Positions 1-5,993 of a stretch of 14,305 bases of DNA are shown piece by piece. Within the stretch, counting starts at the first letter, position 1; every line of letters starts with the position of its first letter. A program made the translations under genes and the position numbers. A model generated the notes under the pieces. That model made no database searches. It worked only from the letters and a program-made list of their open reading frames with translations, and had not been told where the DNA came from. This stretch comes from Comamonadaceae bacterium (GTDB lineage Bacteria; Pseudomonadota; Gammaproteobacteria; Burkholderiales; Burkholderiaceae_C), in the NCBI GenBank assembly GCA_947463845.1, contig CANHUM010000010.1, forward strand, positions 1-14,305, written 5' to 3'.

Positions 1-77
1 CGGACATCGCCGTGCACGACAAGGCCGCTTTTGCTGGCATCGTGAACCAAGTCAAAGCCAAACTGGCCGCAGCTTGA
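1..77 (+). CDS. rplT: 50S ribosomal protein L20, C-terminal end (partial)
   Basis: Only the last 24 codons and the TGA stop are present; the gene starts before the window. The visible residues, reading DIAVHDKAAFAGIVNQVK and ending in KLAAA, match the C-terminal helix of L20, where family members usually show a DLAV-DKAAF-IV-QVK pattern. L20 binds 23S rRNA early in 50S subunit assembly, and in E. coli it represses its own operon. The call is strengthened by position: rplT directly precedes pheS in many proteobacteria. The piece is short, so identity rests on this match plus synteny. Confidence 0.85.
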   Translation, partial: DIAVHDKAAFAGIVNQVKAKLAAA

Positions 78-81
78 GTCC

Positions 82-171
82 ATGAGTGATACAGGCCTTC
101 GGGCCTGTGCCACGCACTCGATCAAAGGGATTGAGGCTCGCAAAAGCTTCAATCCCTTTTTTATTCTCTAA
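82..171 (+). CDS. possible 29-codon leader ORF before pheS
   Basis: An ATG four bases after the rplT stop opens a 29-codon frame ending in TAA. It runs through both hairpins of the rplT-pheS gap. It contains three Phe codons (148-150, 157-159, 160-162), all in the descending arm and T-run of the terminator. In E. coli the same place holds pheM, a Phe-rich leader peptide that controls pheST by attenuation. Here there is no Shine-Dalgarno sequence, and the Phe codons are not ahead of the terminator as in the classical design. It may be an accident of the T-run; initiation would depend on coupling to rplT. Confidence 0.2.
   Translation: MSDTGLRACATHSIKGIEARKSFNPFFIL
91..108 (+). other. short perfect hairpin with UUCG loop after rplT
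   Basis: ACAGGCC (91-97) and GGCCTGT (102-108) pair perfectly over 7 bp around a TTCG loop closed by C-G, the very stable cUUCGg tetraloop. No T-run follows, so by itself it is not an intrinsic terminator. It sits 14 bases after the rplT stop and could protect the mRNA 3' end or form part of a leader structure together with the downstream terminator. Confidence 0.6.
124..162 (+). terminator. intrinsic terminator or attenuator between rplT and pheS
   Basis: Bases 124-134 are perfectly complementary to 149-159 (11 bp). The stem extends through G-U, G-C and C-G pairs to 137/146, leaving an 8-base loop. A T-run (157-162, then ATT) follows. This is a classic rho-independent terminator for the ribosomal-protein operon. 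pheS begins 40 bases later without a visible promoter, so partial read-through (attenuation) is a reasonable alternative reading. Confidence 0.85.
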
Positions 172-201
172 TTCACAGATCTCATCCCGATCTCCCACAC
201 C

Positions 202-1239
202 ATGAACGAGCTGGACACCCTGGTCGAATCCGCCCGCCAGAGTTTTGTGCAGGCACCGACACCTGCTGACCTCGAAAACGCCAAGGCCCAGTTTTTGGGT
301 AAAGCCGGTCGCATCACGGAGTTGATGAAGGGCATGGCCGCTCTGAGCGTGGAAGACAAGAAAACCCGGGGCGCGGCCATCAACCTCGCCAAGCAGGCGA
401 TCGAGGCCGCTCTGAATGAACGCCGTCAGGCTTTGGCCGATGCTGAGTTGCAAGCGCAGCTCAAAGCCGAAGCCCTGGATGTGACGCTGCCGGGTCGCAG
501 CGCCCATGTAGGCGGTTTGCACCCTGTCTCTCTCACGCTCGAACGGGTGGAGCAAATTTTCGGCTCTATGGGCTTTGAAGTGGCCCAGGGCCCAGAGATT
601 GAGACCGACTGGTTCAACTTCACCGCGCTCAACACCCCCGAAGACCACCCGGCCCGCTCCATGCACGACACCTTCTATGTCGAAGGTGGTCATCTTCTGC
701 GCACGCACACAAGCCCGATGCAAATCCGCCATGCGGTGCAGCACGTTAAGCGCTACAAAAATCAAATCGAAGCGGGGCAGGGCATGCCAGAAATTCGCGT
801 GATCGCACCGGGCCGCACCTACCGTGTGGACAGCGATGCGACGCACTCCCCTATGTTTCACCAGTGCGAAGGCCTGTGGATTGGCGAGAACGTGAGCTTC
901 AAAGACCTGAAAGTCGTGGTCACCGATTTTTGCCGCACCTTTTTTGAGAGCGACGACTTGGTGTTGCGCTTTCGCCCGAGCTTTTTCCCTTTCACCGAAC
1001 CCAGCGCCGAGATCGATATCCAGTTCCAAAGCGGCCCGTTGGCCGGTCGCTGGCTCGAAGTGGGTGGCTCCGGCCAAGTGCACCCGAACGTGGTGCGCAA
1101 CATGGGCCTGGACCCCGAGCAATTCATCGGCTTCGCCTTTGGCATGGGCATGGACCGTTTCACCATGCTGCGATACGGCGTGAACGATCTGCGCCTGTTC
1201 TTTGACGGCGATGTGCGCTTTTTGAGCCAGTTCCAGTAA
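202..1239 (+). CDS. pheS: phenylalanine--tRNA ligase alpha subunit
   Basis: This is the catalytic alpha chain of the cytoplasmic (alpha-beta)2 phenylalanyl-tRNA synthetase, which charges tRNA-Phe using ATP. At 345 aa it is slightly longer than the 327 aa E. coli protein. The N-terminal ~90 residues form the coiled-coil tRNA-contacting arm. The class II core shows the LRTHTSP motif, the [11 protein letters not shown] segment that builds the Phe pocket (motif 2 region), and motif 3 [10 protein letters not shown]. Ala312 aligns with E. coli Ala294, which sets amino-acid specificity, so normal Phe selection is expected. The ATG at 202 gives the standard N-terminus ([11 protein letters not shown]) but has no clear Shine-Dalgarno sequence. 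pheT follows 34 bases downstream, almost certainly on the same mRNA. Confidence 0.98.
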   Translation: MNELDTLVESARQSFVQAPTPADLENAKAQFLGKAGRITELMKGMAALSVEDKKTRGAAINLAKQAIEAALNERRQALADAELQAQLKAEALDVTLPGRSAHVGGLHPVSLTLERVEQIFGSMGFEVAQGPEIETDWFNFTALNTPEDHPARSMHDTFYVEGGHLLRTHTSPMQIRHAVQHVKRYKNQIEAGQGMPEIRVIAPGRTYRVDSDATHSPMFHQCEGLWIGENVSFKDLKVVVTDFCRTFFESDDLVLRFRPSFFPFTEPSAEIDIQFQSGPLAGRWLEVGGSGQVHPNVVRNMGLDPEQFIGFAFGMGMDRFTMLRYGVNDLRLFFDGDVRFLSQFQ

Positions 1240-1273
1240 TTCCCTCCCAAGTCCGAGACAAAAGAGACGCGAC

Positions 1274-3703
1274 ATGCAATTTCCTGAATCCTGGTTGCGC
1301 GAGTTCTGCAACCCGCCTCTGACGACCCAGCAACTGGCCGACACCCTGACCATGGCGGGTCTCGAAGTGGAAGAGCTCGAGCCCGTTGCTCCGCCGTTCA
1401 CGAAGATCGTGGTCGGTGAAATCAAGGAAGCCGTGCAGCATCCCAACGCCGACCGCTTGCGCGTGTGCCAGGTGGATGTAGGGCAGGGCAACTTGCTGAA
1501 CATCGTGTGTGGTGCGCCCAACGCCCGCGTGGGCATCCGTGTGCCTTGCGCCATGGTGGGTGCTGAATTGCCACCTGGTGATGACGGCAAACCTTTCTTG
1601 ATCAAAGTCGGCAAGCTGCGCGGCGTCGAAAGCCAGGGCATGCTGTGTTCGGCCAAAGAGCTGCAAATCGCGGACGACCATGGCGGCCTGCTGGAGTTGC
1701 CCGTAGACGCGCCATTGGGTCAAGACATACGCCAGTACCTGAATCTGGACGACACCCTGATGACACTCAAGCTCACGCCCAATTTGGCGCATTGCTTGAG
1801 TGTGTTCGGCATCGCACGTGAGGTGTCTGCCCTCACCGGTGCGCCTTTGAAGTCTCCAACTTTCCCTGCAGTGGCCACTCAAATCAGTGACAAGCTGTCC
1901 GTTAAAGTGCAGGCGCCCGAACTGTGCGGTCGCTTCAGCGGCCGCGTGGTCAAAGGTGTGAACACCAAGGCCCAAACACCTCAGTGGATGGTCGACCGCC
2001 TGGCCCGATGTGGCCAGCGCAGCGTGAGCCCCCTGGTGGATATTTCCAACTACGTGATGTTCGAGTTAGGTCGCCCCTCGCACATTTTTGACCGCGACAA
2101 GATTCATGGCGGCTTGCAGGTGCGCTGGGGCAAGCCCGGCGAATCGCTCAAGCTGCTCAATGGCAATACCGTCAGCGTGGACGACAAGGTGGGCGTGATC
2201 GCCGACGACAGTCAAGTCGAGTCGCTGGCCGGCATCATGGGTGGCGACGCCACCGCGGTGTCTGACGGTACCCAAAACATCTATATCGAAGCCGCCTTTT
2301 GGTGGCCCACGGCCATCGCAGGCCGTTCGCGCCGTTATAACTTCTCGACCGATGCGGGGCACCGTTTTGAACGCGGTGTGGACCCGCAGTCGACGGTGGA
2401 GCATATCGAGCGCATCACCCAGTTGGTGCTGGACATTTGCGGCACGCCCGAGACGAAGGTCGGCCCCATCGACGACCAGACGTTGAACATTCCAGCCATC
2501 AACCCCGTCACGCTGCGCGTGGCCCGTGCGGTCAAGGTGATTGGCATGCCGCTCACGCAAAAGCAGTGTGCCGATGCGCTGCGCGGCCTGGGCCTGCAAT
2601 TGACTGAAGGCGATGGTACCGTCACCGTCACGCCTCCGAGTTTCCGATTTGACCTGCAGATCGAAGAAGACTTGATCGAGGAAGTGGCCCGCATGGTGGG
2701 CTACAACAACCTGCCCACAAACCCGCCTTTGGCGCCCATCACCGCCAAAGTTCGCCGCGAGACCGAGCGCAGCCCTTCGGCTGTGCGTCGCGCGATTGCG
2801 GCCTTGGGTTACCAGGAAACCATCAACTACAGCTTTGTCGAAGAGAGCTGGGAGCGAGATCTCGCGGGCAACGCCAACCCCATCCGCCTGCTCAACCCGA
2901 TCGCCAGCCAAATGAGCGTGATGCGCTCGAGCCTGATCGGCTCGCTGTTGCAGGTGGTCAAATTCAACGCCGATCGCAAGGCTGACCGCGTGCGCGTGTT
3001 CGAGCTCGGTCGCGTGTTCCTGCGCGATGCGAGCGTGGCCGACAGCGATGCCACGGTGCAAGGCTTCGACCAGCCCATGAAAGTCTCAGGCATGGCTTGG
3101 GGCCCGCTGGAGCCGCTGAACTGGACCGGCAAGTCAAGGTTGGTGGATTTCTTCGATGTCAAAGCCGATGTCGAGCGCTTGCTGGCCCCGGCCCAGGCCG
3201 AATTCATGGCCGCTGAGCACCCCGCCATGCATCCCGGCCGCTCGGCCCAGGTGATGCTCCAAGGCCGGGTGGTCGGTCATGTGGGTGAGTTGCATCCGCG
3301 CTGGCGTCAGGCTTGGGACTTGCCGCATGCGCCTGTCGTCTTCGAGCTGGATCTGGAAGCGGTCACCCAACGCAGCGTGCCTGTGGCCCTGCCAGTGGCG
3401 AAATTGCAAGCGGTCGAGCGCGACATCGCCGTCATCGTGCGCGAGCAGGTCACCCATGCCCAGTTGATCCAGGCCATCCATAGCGCACCGACCCAGGGTT
3501 TGCTGCGTGATGCGGTGCTGTTCGATGTTTATCGCCCCAAGATGGATGCCCCTGGAGGGCTGGCCGTGGGCGAGAAAAGCCTGGCAGTACGTCTGAGCTT
3601 TCACAGTGACGACGCCACCTTGACCGATGCCCAGATCGAAACCGCCATGCAAGGCGTCATGTCCAGCTTGTCCAGTCAATTGGCAGCGCGGCTGCGGGGT
3701 TGA
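1274..3703 (+). CDS. pheT: phenylalanine--tRNA ligase beta subunit
   Basis: This is the beta chain of phenylalanyl-tRNA synthetase, which binds tRNA and hydrolyses mischarged Tyr-tRNA-Phe. Its 809 aa are close to the 795 aa E. coli chain. Visible domains are the N-terminal motif (MQFPESWLREF), an OB-fold tRNA-binding domain at about 42-150 (HPNADRLRVCQVDVG), the B3/B4 editing region at about 165-390 (SNYVMFELGRPSHIFD), the B5 domain at about 410-480, a catalytic-like core, and the C-terminal FDX-ACB anticodon-binding domain from about 710 (VERDIAVIV). The segment corresponding to E. coli TPNRADCLS reads TPNLAHCLS; I think this is a common variant in Burkholderiales, but have not checked. The gene lies between pheS and ihfA with short gaps, as in one operon. 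Confidence 0.98.
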   Translation: MQFPESWLREFCNPPLTTQQLADTLTMAGLEVEELEPVAPPFTKIVVGEIKEAVQHPNADRLRVCQVDVGQGNLLNIVCGAPNARVGIRVPCAMVGAELPPGDDGKPFLIKVGKLRGVESQGMLCSAKELQIADDHGGLLELPVDAPLGQDIRQYLNLDDTLMTLKLTPNLAHCLSVFGIAREVSALTGAPLKSPTFPAVATQISDKLSVKVQAPELCGRFSGRVVKGVNTKAQTPQWMVDRLARCGQRSVSPLVDISNYVMFELGRPSHIFDRDKIHGGLQVRWGKPGESLKLLNGNTVSVDDKVGVIADDSQVESLAGIMGGDATAVSDGTQNIYIEAAFWWPTAIAGRSRRYNFSTDAGHRFERGVDPQSTVEHIERITQLVLDICGTPETKVGPIDDQTLNIPAINPVTLRVARAVKVIGMPLTQKQCADALRGLGLQLTEGDGTVTVTPPSFRFDLQIEEDLIEEVARMVGYNNLPTNPPLAPITAKVRRETERSPSAVRRAIAALGYQETINYSFVEESWERDLAGNANPIRLLNPIASQMSVMRSSLIGSLLQVVKFNADRKADRVRVFELGRVFLRDASVADSDATVQGFDQPMKVSGMAWGPLEPLNWTGKSRLVDFFDVKADVERLLAPAQAEFMAAEHPAMHPGRSAQVMLQGRVVGHVGELHPRWRQAWDLPHAPVVFELDLEAVTQRSVPVALPVAKLQAVERDIAVIVREQVTHAQLIQAIHSAPTQGLLRDAVLFDVYRPKMDAPGGLAVGEKSLAVRLSFHSDDATLTDAQIETAMQGVMSSLSSQLAARLRG

Positions 3704-3712
3704 AAGCGTTCC

Positions 3713-4054
3713 ATGCAAATCAGTTTTGAATCCCTTGAAACACCGGCCCTGACCAAGGCGCACCTGGCCGATTTGCTGTTCGAGCAGATTGGTTTGAACA
3801 AGCGCGAGTCCAAGGACATGGTGGACGCTTTCTTCGACCTGATGGTGGACAGCCTGATCGCGGGTGACGATGTGAAGATTTCCGGTTTCGGCAATTTCCA
3901 GATCCGCACCAAGGCGGCGCGTCCTGGTCGTAATCCGCGCACCGGAGAATTGATCCCTATTGATGCACGTCGTGTGGCGACCTTCCATGCGAGTCATAAA
4001 CTCAAGGCCTTGATTCAGGGCGATGCCGAAAGTGTGGAGACGGTGGGCCGCTGA
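3713..4054 (+). CDS. ihfA: integration host factor subunit alpha
   Basis: This is one subunit of the IHF heterodimer, a nucleoid protein that bends DNA sharply at specific sites and helps shape promoters, replication origins and recombination complexes. The fold of the HU/IHF family is clear: the helical N-terminal half ([16 protein letters not shown]), [10 protein letters not shown], and the beta-arm [10 protein letters not shown] (residues 70-79) whose Pro75 matches the intercalating proline of the family. At 113 aa it is longer than the 99 aa E. coli protein, through about 10 extra N-terminal residues and a short C-terminal tail. It starts 9 bases after pheT, so it is probably co-transcribed, as in E. 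coli. The SD is weak (GGGG about 11 bases upstream). Alpha rather than beta or HU is supported by synteny with pheST. Confidence 0.96.
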   Translation: MQISFESLETPALTKAHLADLLFEQIGLNKRESKDMVDAFFDLMVDSLIAGDDVKISGFGNFQIRTKAARPGRNPRTGELIPIDARRVATFHASHKLKALIQGDAESVETVGR

Positions 4055-4065
4055 ATCATTCCCGA

Positions 4066-4071
4066 TTGGAG
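4066..4071 (+). promoter_or_regulatory. ribosome binding site setting the DUF1840 start
   Basis: TTGGAG ends five bases before the ATG at 4077. The open frame reaches upstream into the end of ihfA, but this site and the typical MLFKFKS N-terminus of the family both favour 4077. Confidence 0.6.
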
Positions 4072-4076
4072 TGCCC

Positions 4077-4424
4077 ATGCTGTTCAAATTCAAATCCCAA
4101 GTCACCAGCGACCTCATCATGCTGGAGGCTGACGCCCGCAGGCTGCTGCACATCATGCTGGGCCATGACCCAGACAAAGGCATTATTCTGGTCCGTGACT
4201 TGCCAGTGGTCATTGCCAAGCTAGAGTCTGCCGTGGATCAAGATGAGGCGGCCCGTTTGCAGCGCAGCCAGGATGCGCAAAATGCTAGCGCTGCAGCCGA
4301 TGCCTCAGTCGATGCCATGGGCGAGGTTCTGGAGCCTGTTCGCCTGGCGCAACGCGCCAGTCCCATGCTCAAATTGCTCAGGCACTGCTTGAGGGACCCC
4401 TCCGATGTGGTTTGGGGGGTCTAA
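4077..4424 (+). CDS. DUF1840 domain-containing protein
   Basis: This is a 115 aa protein of unknown function. The opening MLFKFKS, the central KGIILVRDLPVVIAKLE and the closing VVWGV are what I recall of the DUF1840 family, small cytoplasmic proteins found mainly in betaproteobacteria. The middle (about residues 60-85) is Ala/Asp/Gln-rich and likely a flexible linker, followed by a helix (LAQRASPMLKLLRHCL). There is no signal peptide or membrane segment. It lies 22 bases after ihfA and may be read from the pheST-ihfA transcript. Its stop is only 3 bases from the stop of the convergent DUF192 gene. The family call is from memory of sequence pattern; no reaction can be assigned. Confidence 0.8.
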   Translation: MLFKFKSQVTSDLIMLEADARRLLHIMLGHDPDKGIILVRDLPVVIAKLESAVDQDEAARLQRSQDAQNASAAADASVDAMGEVLEPVRLAQRASPMLKLLRHCLRDPSDVVWGV

Positions 4425-4427
4425 GCC

Positions 4428-4952
4428 TTATCTGGAGCGATGGTTGAAGACGCTCCCTCCGAGCTTGTAGCCGGGCTGGATTTGACGTTTGCCAAACCAG
4501 CCTTGGTTCATTTCCAGAACAAAGCGCACGGGTTTGTGGGAGCAATGTGACTCGTCGCTCTGGGGTTGCATGTCAGCCAGATTGACGATGGTGCCGTCAT
4601 CATCGAGAAAAGCAGCCGTCAGGGGAATCAGGGTGTTGCGCATCCAAAAGCACTGTTTGCTTGCCTTTTCGAAGATGAACAACATCCCCTCATGGGCCGG
4701 CATGTCCTTGCGCCACATCAAACCGATCTGGTGTTGTTCAGGTGTTTGGGCCAACTGCACATCCAATCGGTGCATGCCTGCCGTCAATTGCGTGCGGGTC
4801 AGTCCCATTTGTGGCTGGCCTTGGACAGGCTGGGCCATGCCAGATGTCAGGGTCAGAAACAGCCCCAAGGCGATCAGCAAATGGATGCCACAGGCGCAAA
4901 TGTGATGAAGTCGGGGCGGGAAAGGCTTGGAAAATGAAACGGAGCGGACCAT
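4428..4952 (-). CDS. DUF192 family secreted protein
   Basis: This is a predicted exported protein of unknown function. From the ATG at 4952 it has 174 aa. A basic N-terminus is followed by a hydrophobic stretch at about 22-37 (HLLIALGLFLTLTSG) and a likely signal-peptidase site after GMA at residue 40. The mature part shows the DUF192 (UPF0127) pattern: QHQIGLMWRKDMPAHEGMLFIF, CFWMRNTLIPL, and a final EMNQGWF with GYKLG. An in-frame ATG at 5042 would add 30 residues ahead of the signal sequence and is less likely; neither start has a good Shine-Dalgarno site. It lies downstream of the cold-shock gene on the same strand, 154 bases away, and could have its own promoter. Confidence 0.85.
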   Translation of the reverse strand: MVRSVSFSKPFPPRLHHICACGIHLLIALGLFLTLTSGMAQPVQGQPQMGLTRTQLTAGMHRLDVQLAQTPEQHQIGLMWRKDMPAHEGMLFIFEKASKQCFWMRNTLIPLTAAFLDDDGTIVNLADMQPQSDESHCSHKPVRFVLEMNQGWFGKRQIQPGYKLGGSVFNHRSR

Positions 4953-5106
4953 TGGCGTCAAGGGGTTTTGAGAACTGAACGACAACGAGAGGATAACGCG
5001 TTCAGACTGTGTCGATGGCCTAAACCTGCATCGCCAAGCCATGACAGGGGTTTCAGATCAGCTTGTCTGGGGACTGAAGTTTGAGAGCGCGGCGGAGGGG
5101 CGCAGC

Positions 5107-5415
5107 TCAGTCGGCCCTGGTGTCTTGTGGATGTTGGGTCGGGGTTTCTGGTTCACTCGGATCCCATGGTGATGTACCGGCTGGTTGCTGGGTGGCACTG
5201 CTCCCTTCTGTGTTCAAGGACAGGATGTTGGCGGCCATCAGGCCTTTGGGCCCTTGGGTCAATTCGAATTCCACGCGTTGGCCCTCTTTGAGGGTTTTGA
5301 AGCCGTCCATCTGGATGGTGGAAAAATGGGCAAAGGCGTCCGGGCCACCGCCATCTGGTTGAATGAAACCGAAACCCTTGGCGTCGTTGAACCATTTGAC
5401 CGTACCACTGGGCAT
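5107..5415 (-). CDS. cspD: CspD-like cold-shock domain protein with acidic C-terminal tail
   Basis: This is a small single-strand nucleic-acid binding protein of the cold-shock family. Residues 1-67 form a complete cold-shock domain: [15 protein letters not shown] with RNP1 (KGFGFI, 13-18) and an RNP2-like DAFAHF (26-31). The segment [15 protein letters not shown] resembles E. coli CspD (STIQMDGYRTLKAGQ) more than CspA. It is divergent from clpS-clpA, as cspD is in E. coli. A GGAG site at 5423-5426 (read on the minus strand), 7 bases from the ATG, fixes the start. Residues 69-102 are an extra Pro/Thr/Gln-rich acidic tail not usual in ~70 aa family members. E. coli CspD inhibits replication in stationary phase; whether this protein does so is inference. 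Confidence 0.85.
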   Translation of the reverse strand: MPSGTVKWFNDAKGFGFIQPDGGGPDAFAHFSTIQMDGFKTLKEGQRVEFELTQGPKGLMAANILSLNTEGSSATQQPAGTSPWDPSEPETPTQHPQDTRAD

Positions 5416-5573
5416 ACGTCGTCTCCATATTTTTATCGAATGGCTCAGTTTGAGTAATTCATGATGAATTTGTCAATGTGAGGTTTTCCCGAGTGCATCA
5501 TTTGTACCGCAGTCGGTCAAGTCTTTTCCGGCTTCGGGCTCAAAGGGCTGAAAAGCATCGATAGAATGAATTC
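5416..5573. promoter_or_regulatory. divergent cspD/clpS intergenic region
   Basis: These 158 bases must hold the 5' signals of two divergent genes. On the minus strand there is a perfect TTGACA (5476-5471) reading toward cspD, but no good -10 at the right distance. Just beyond it is a 15-base palindrome AATTCATGATGAATT (5456-5470). On the plus strand TAGAAT (5562-5567) is a possible -10 for clpS, with only a weak -35 (CTCAAA, 5539-5544). The individual sites are tentative. Confidence 0.4.
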
Positions 5574-5933
5574 ATGGCAACGAAAATCCCCTCCAACCCC
5601 ACGCTGCCGAACGTGACCCCTCGTGCACCGGATGGTGGCGATTCGGTGGTACTCGAACGCCGTGCCCAGAAGATAGAGCCGCCCCAGATGTACCAGGTGG
5701 CCATGCTCAATGACGATTTCACCCCCATGGAATTTGTGGTGATGGTGATTCAGGAGTTTTTCAGCAAAGACCGCGAAGCGGCCACGCAAATCATGCTCAA
5801 GATCCACCTGGACGGAAAAGGGGTTTGTGGGGTCTATTCCCGCGATGTGGCGGCCACCAAGGTTGACCAGGTGCTGGATGCGGCCAAGCAGGCCGGACAT
5901 CCTCTGCAATGTGTCAGTGAACCTATTGAATAA
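5574..5933 (+). CDS. clpS: ATP-dependent Clp protease adaptor ClpS
   Basis: This adaptor binds proteins with destabilising N-terminal residues (N-degrons) and delivers them to the ClpAP protease. Its 119 aa give an unstructured N-terminal arm of about 35 residues, needed in the family to contact ClpA, then the ClpS core. Key residues are present: Asn46 and Asp47 in [10 protein letters not shown], gatekeeper-like Met52, and His78. These match E. coli Asn34, Asp35, Met40 and His66 with a constant offset of 12. The patterns [17 protein letters not shown] and GHPLQC are typical. clpA follows 60 bases later. No Shine-Dalgarno sequence precedes the ATG, though the start gives the expected length. 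Confidence 0.97.
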   Translation: MATKIPSNPTLPNVTPRAPDGGDSVVLERRAQKIEPPQMYQVAMLNDDFTPMEFVVMVIQEFFSKDREAATQIMLKIHLDGKGVCGVYSRDVAATKVDQVLDAAKQAGHPLQCVSEPIE

Positions 5934-5993
5934 CCCGGTATGTCCCCCACCTCCCATTCATCCTATTTACTCAGCAAGGCATAAGGAAATCAC

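Noticed and set aside
52..1656. 534-codon open frame on the minus strand opposite pheS and pheT
   Set aside because: Antisense to clearly conserved genes; its translation has no recognisable domain and long antisense frames are expected in GC-rich coding DNA.
3134..4219. 361-codon minus-strand open frame across pheT, ihfA and DUF1840
   Set aside because: Spans three real genes on the other strand with low-complexity His/Gln-rich translation; a shadow frame.
4395..4421. Hairpin GACCCC/GGGGTC at the end of DUF1840 as a bidirectional terminator
   Set aside because: Only 6 bp with a 15-base loop and no T-run on either side; not enough to call a terminator.
5085..5108. Imperfect GC-rich hairpin at the cspD stop codon
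   Set aside because: Has a bulge and no T-run in the cspD transcript direction; cspD termination cannot be placed from it.
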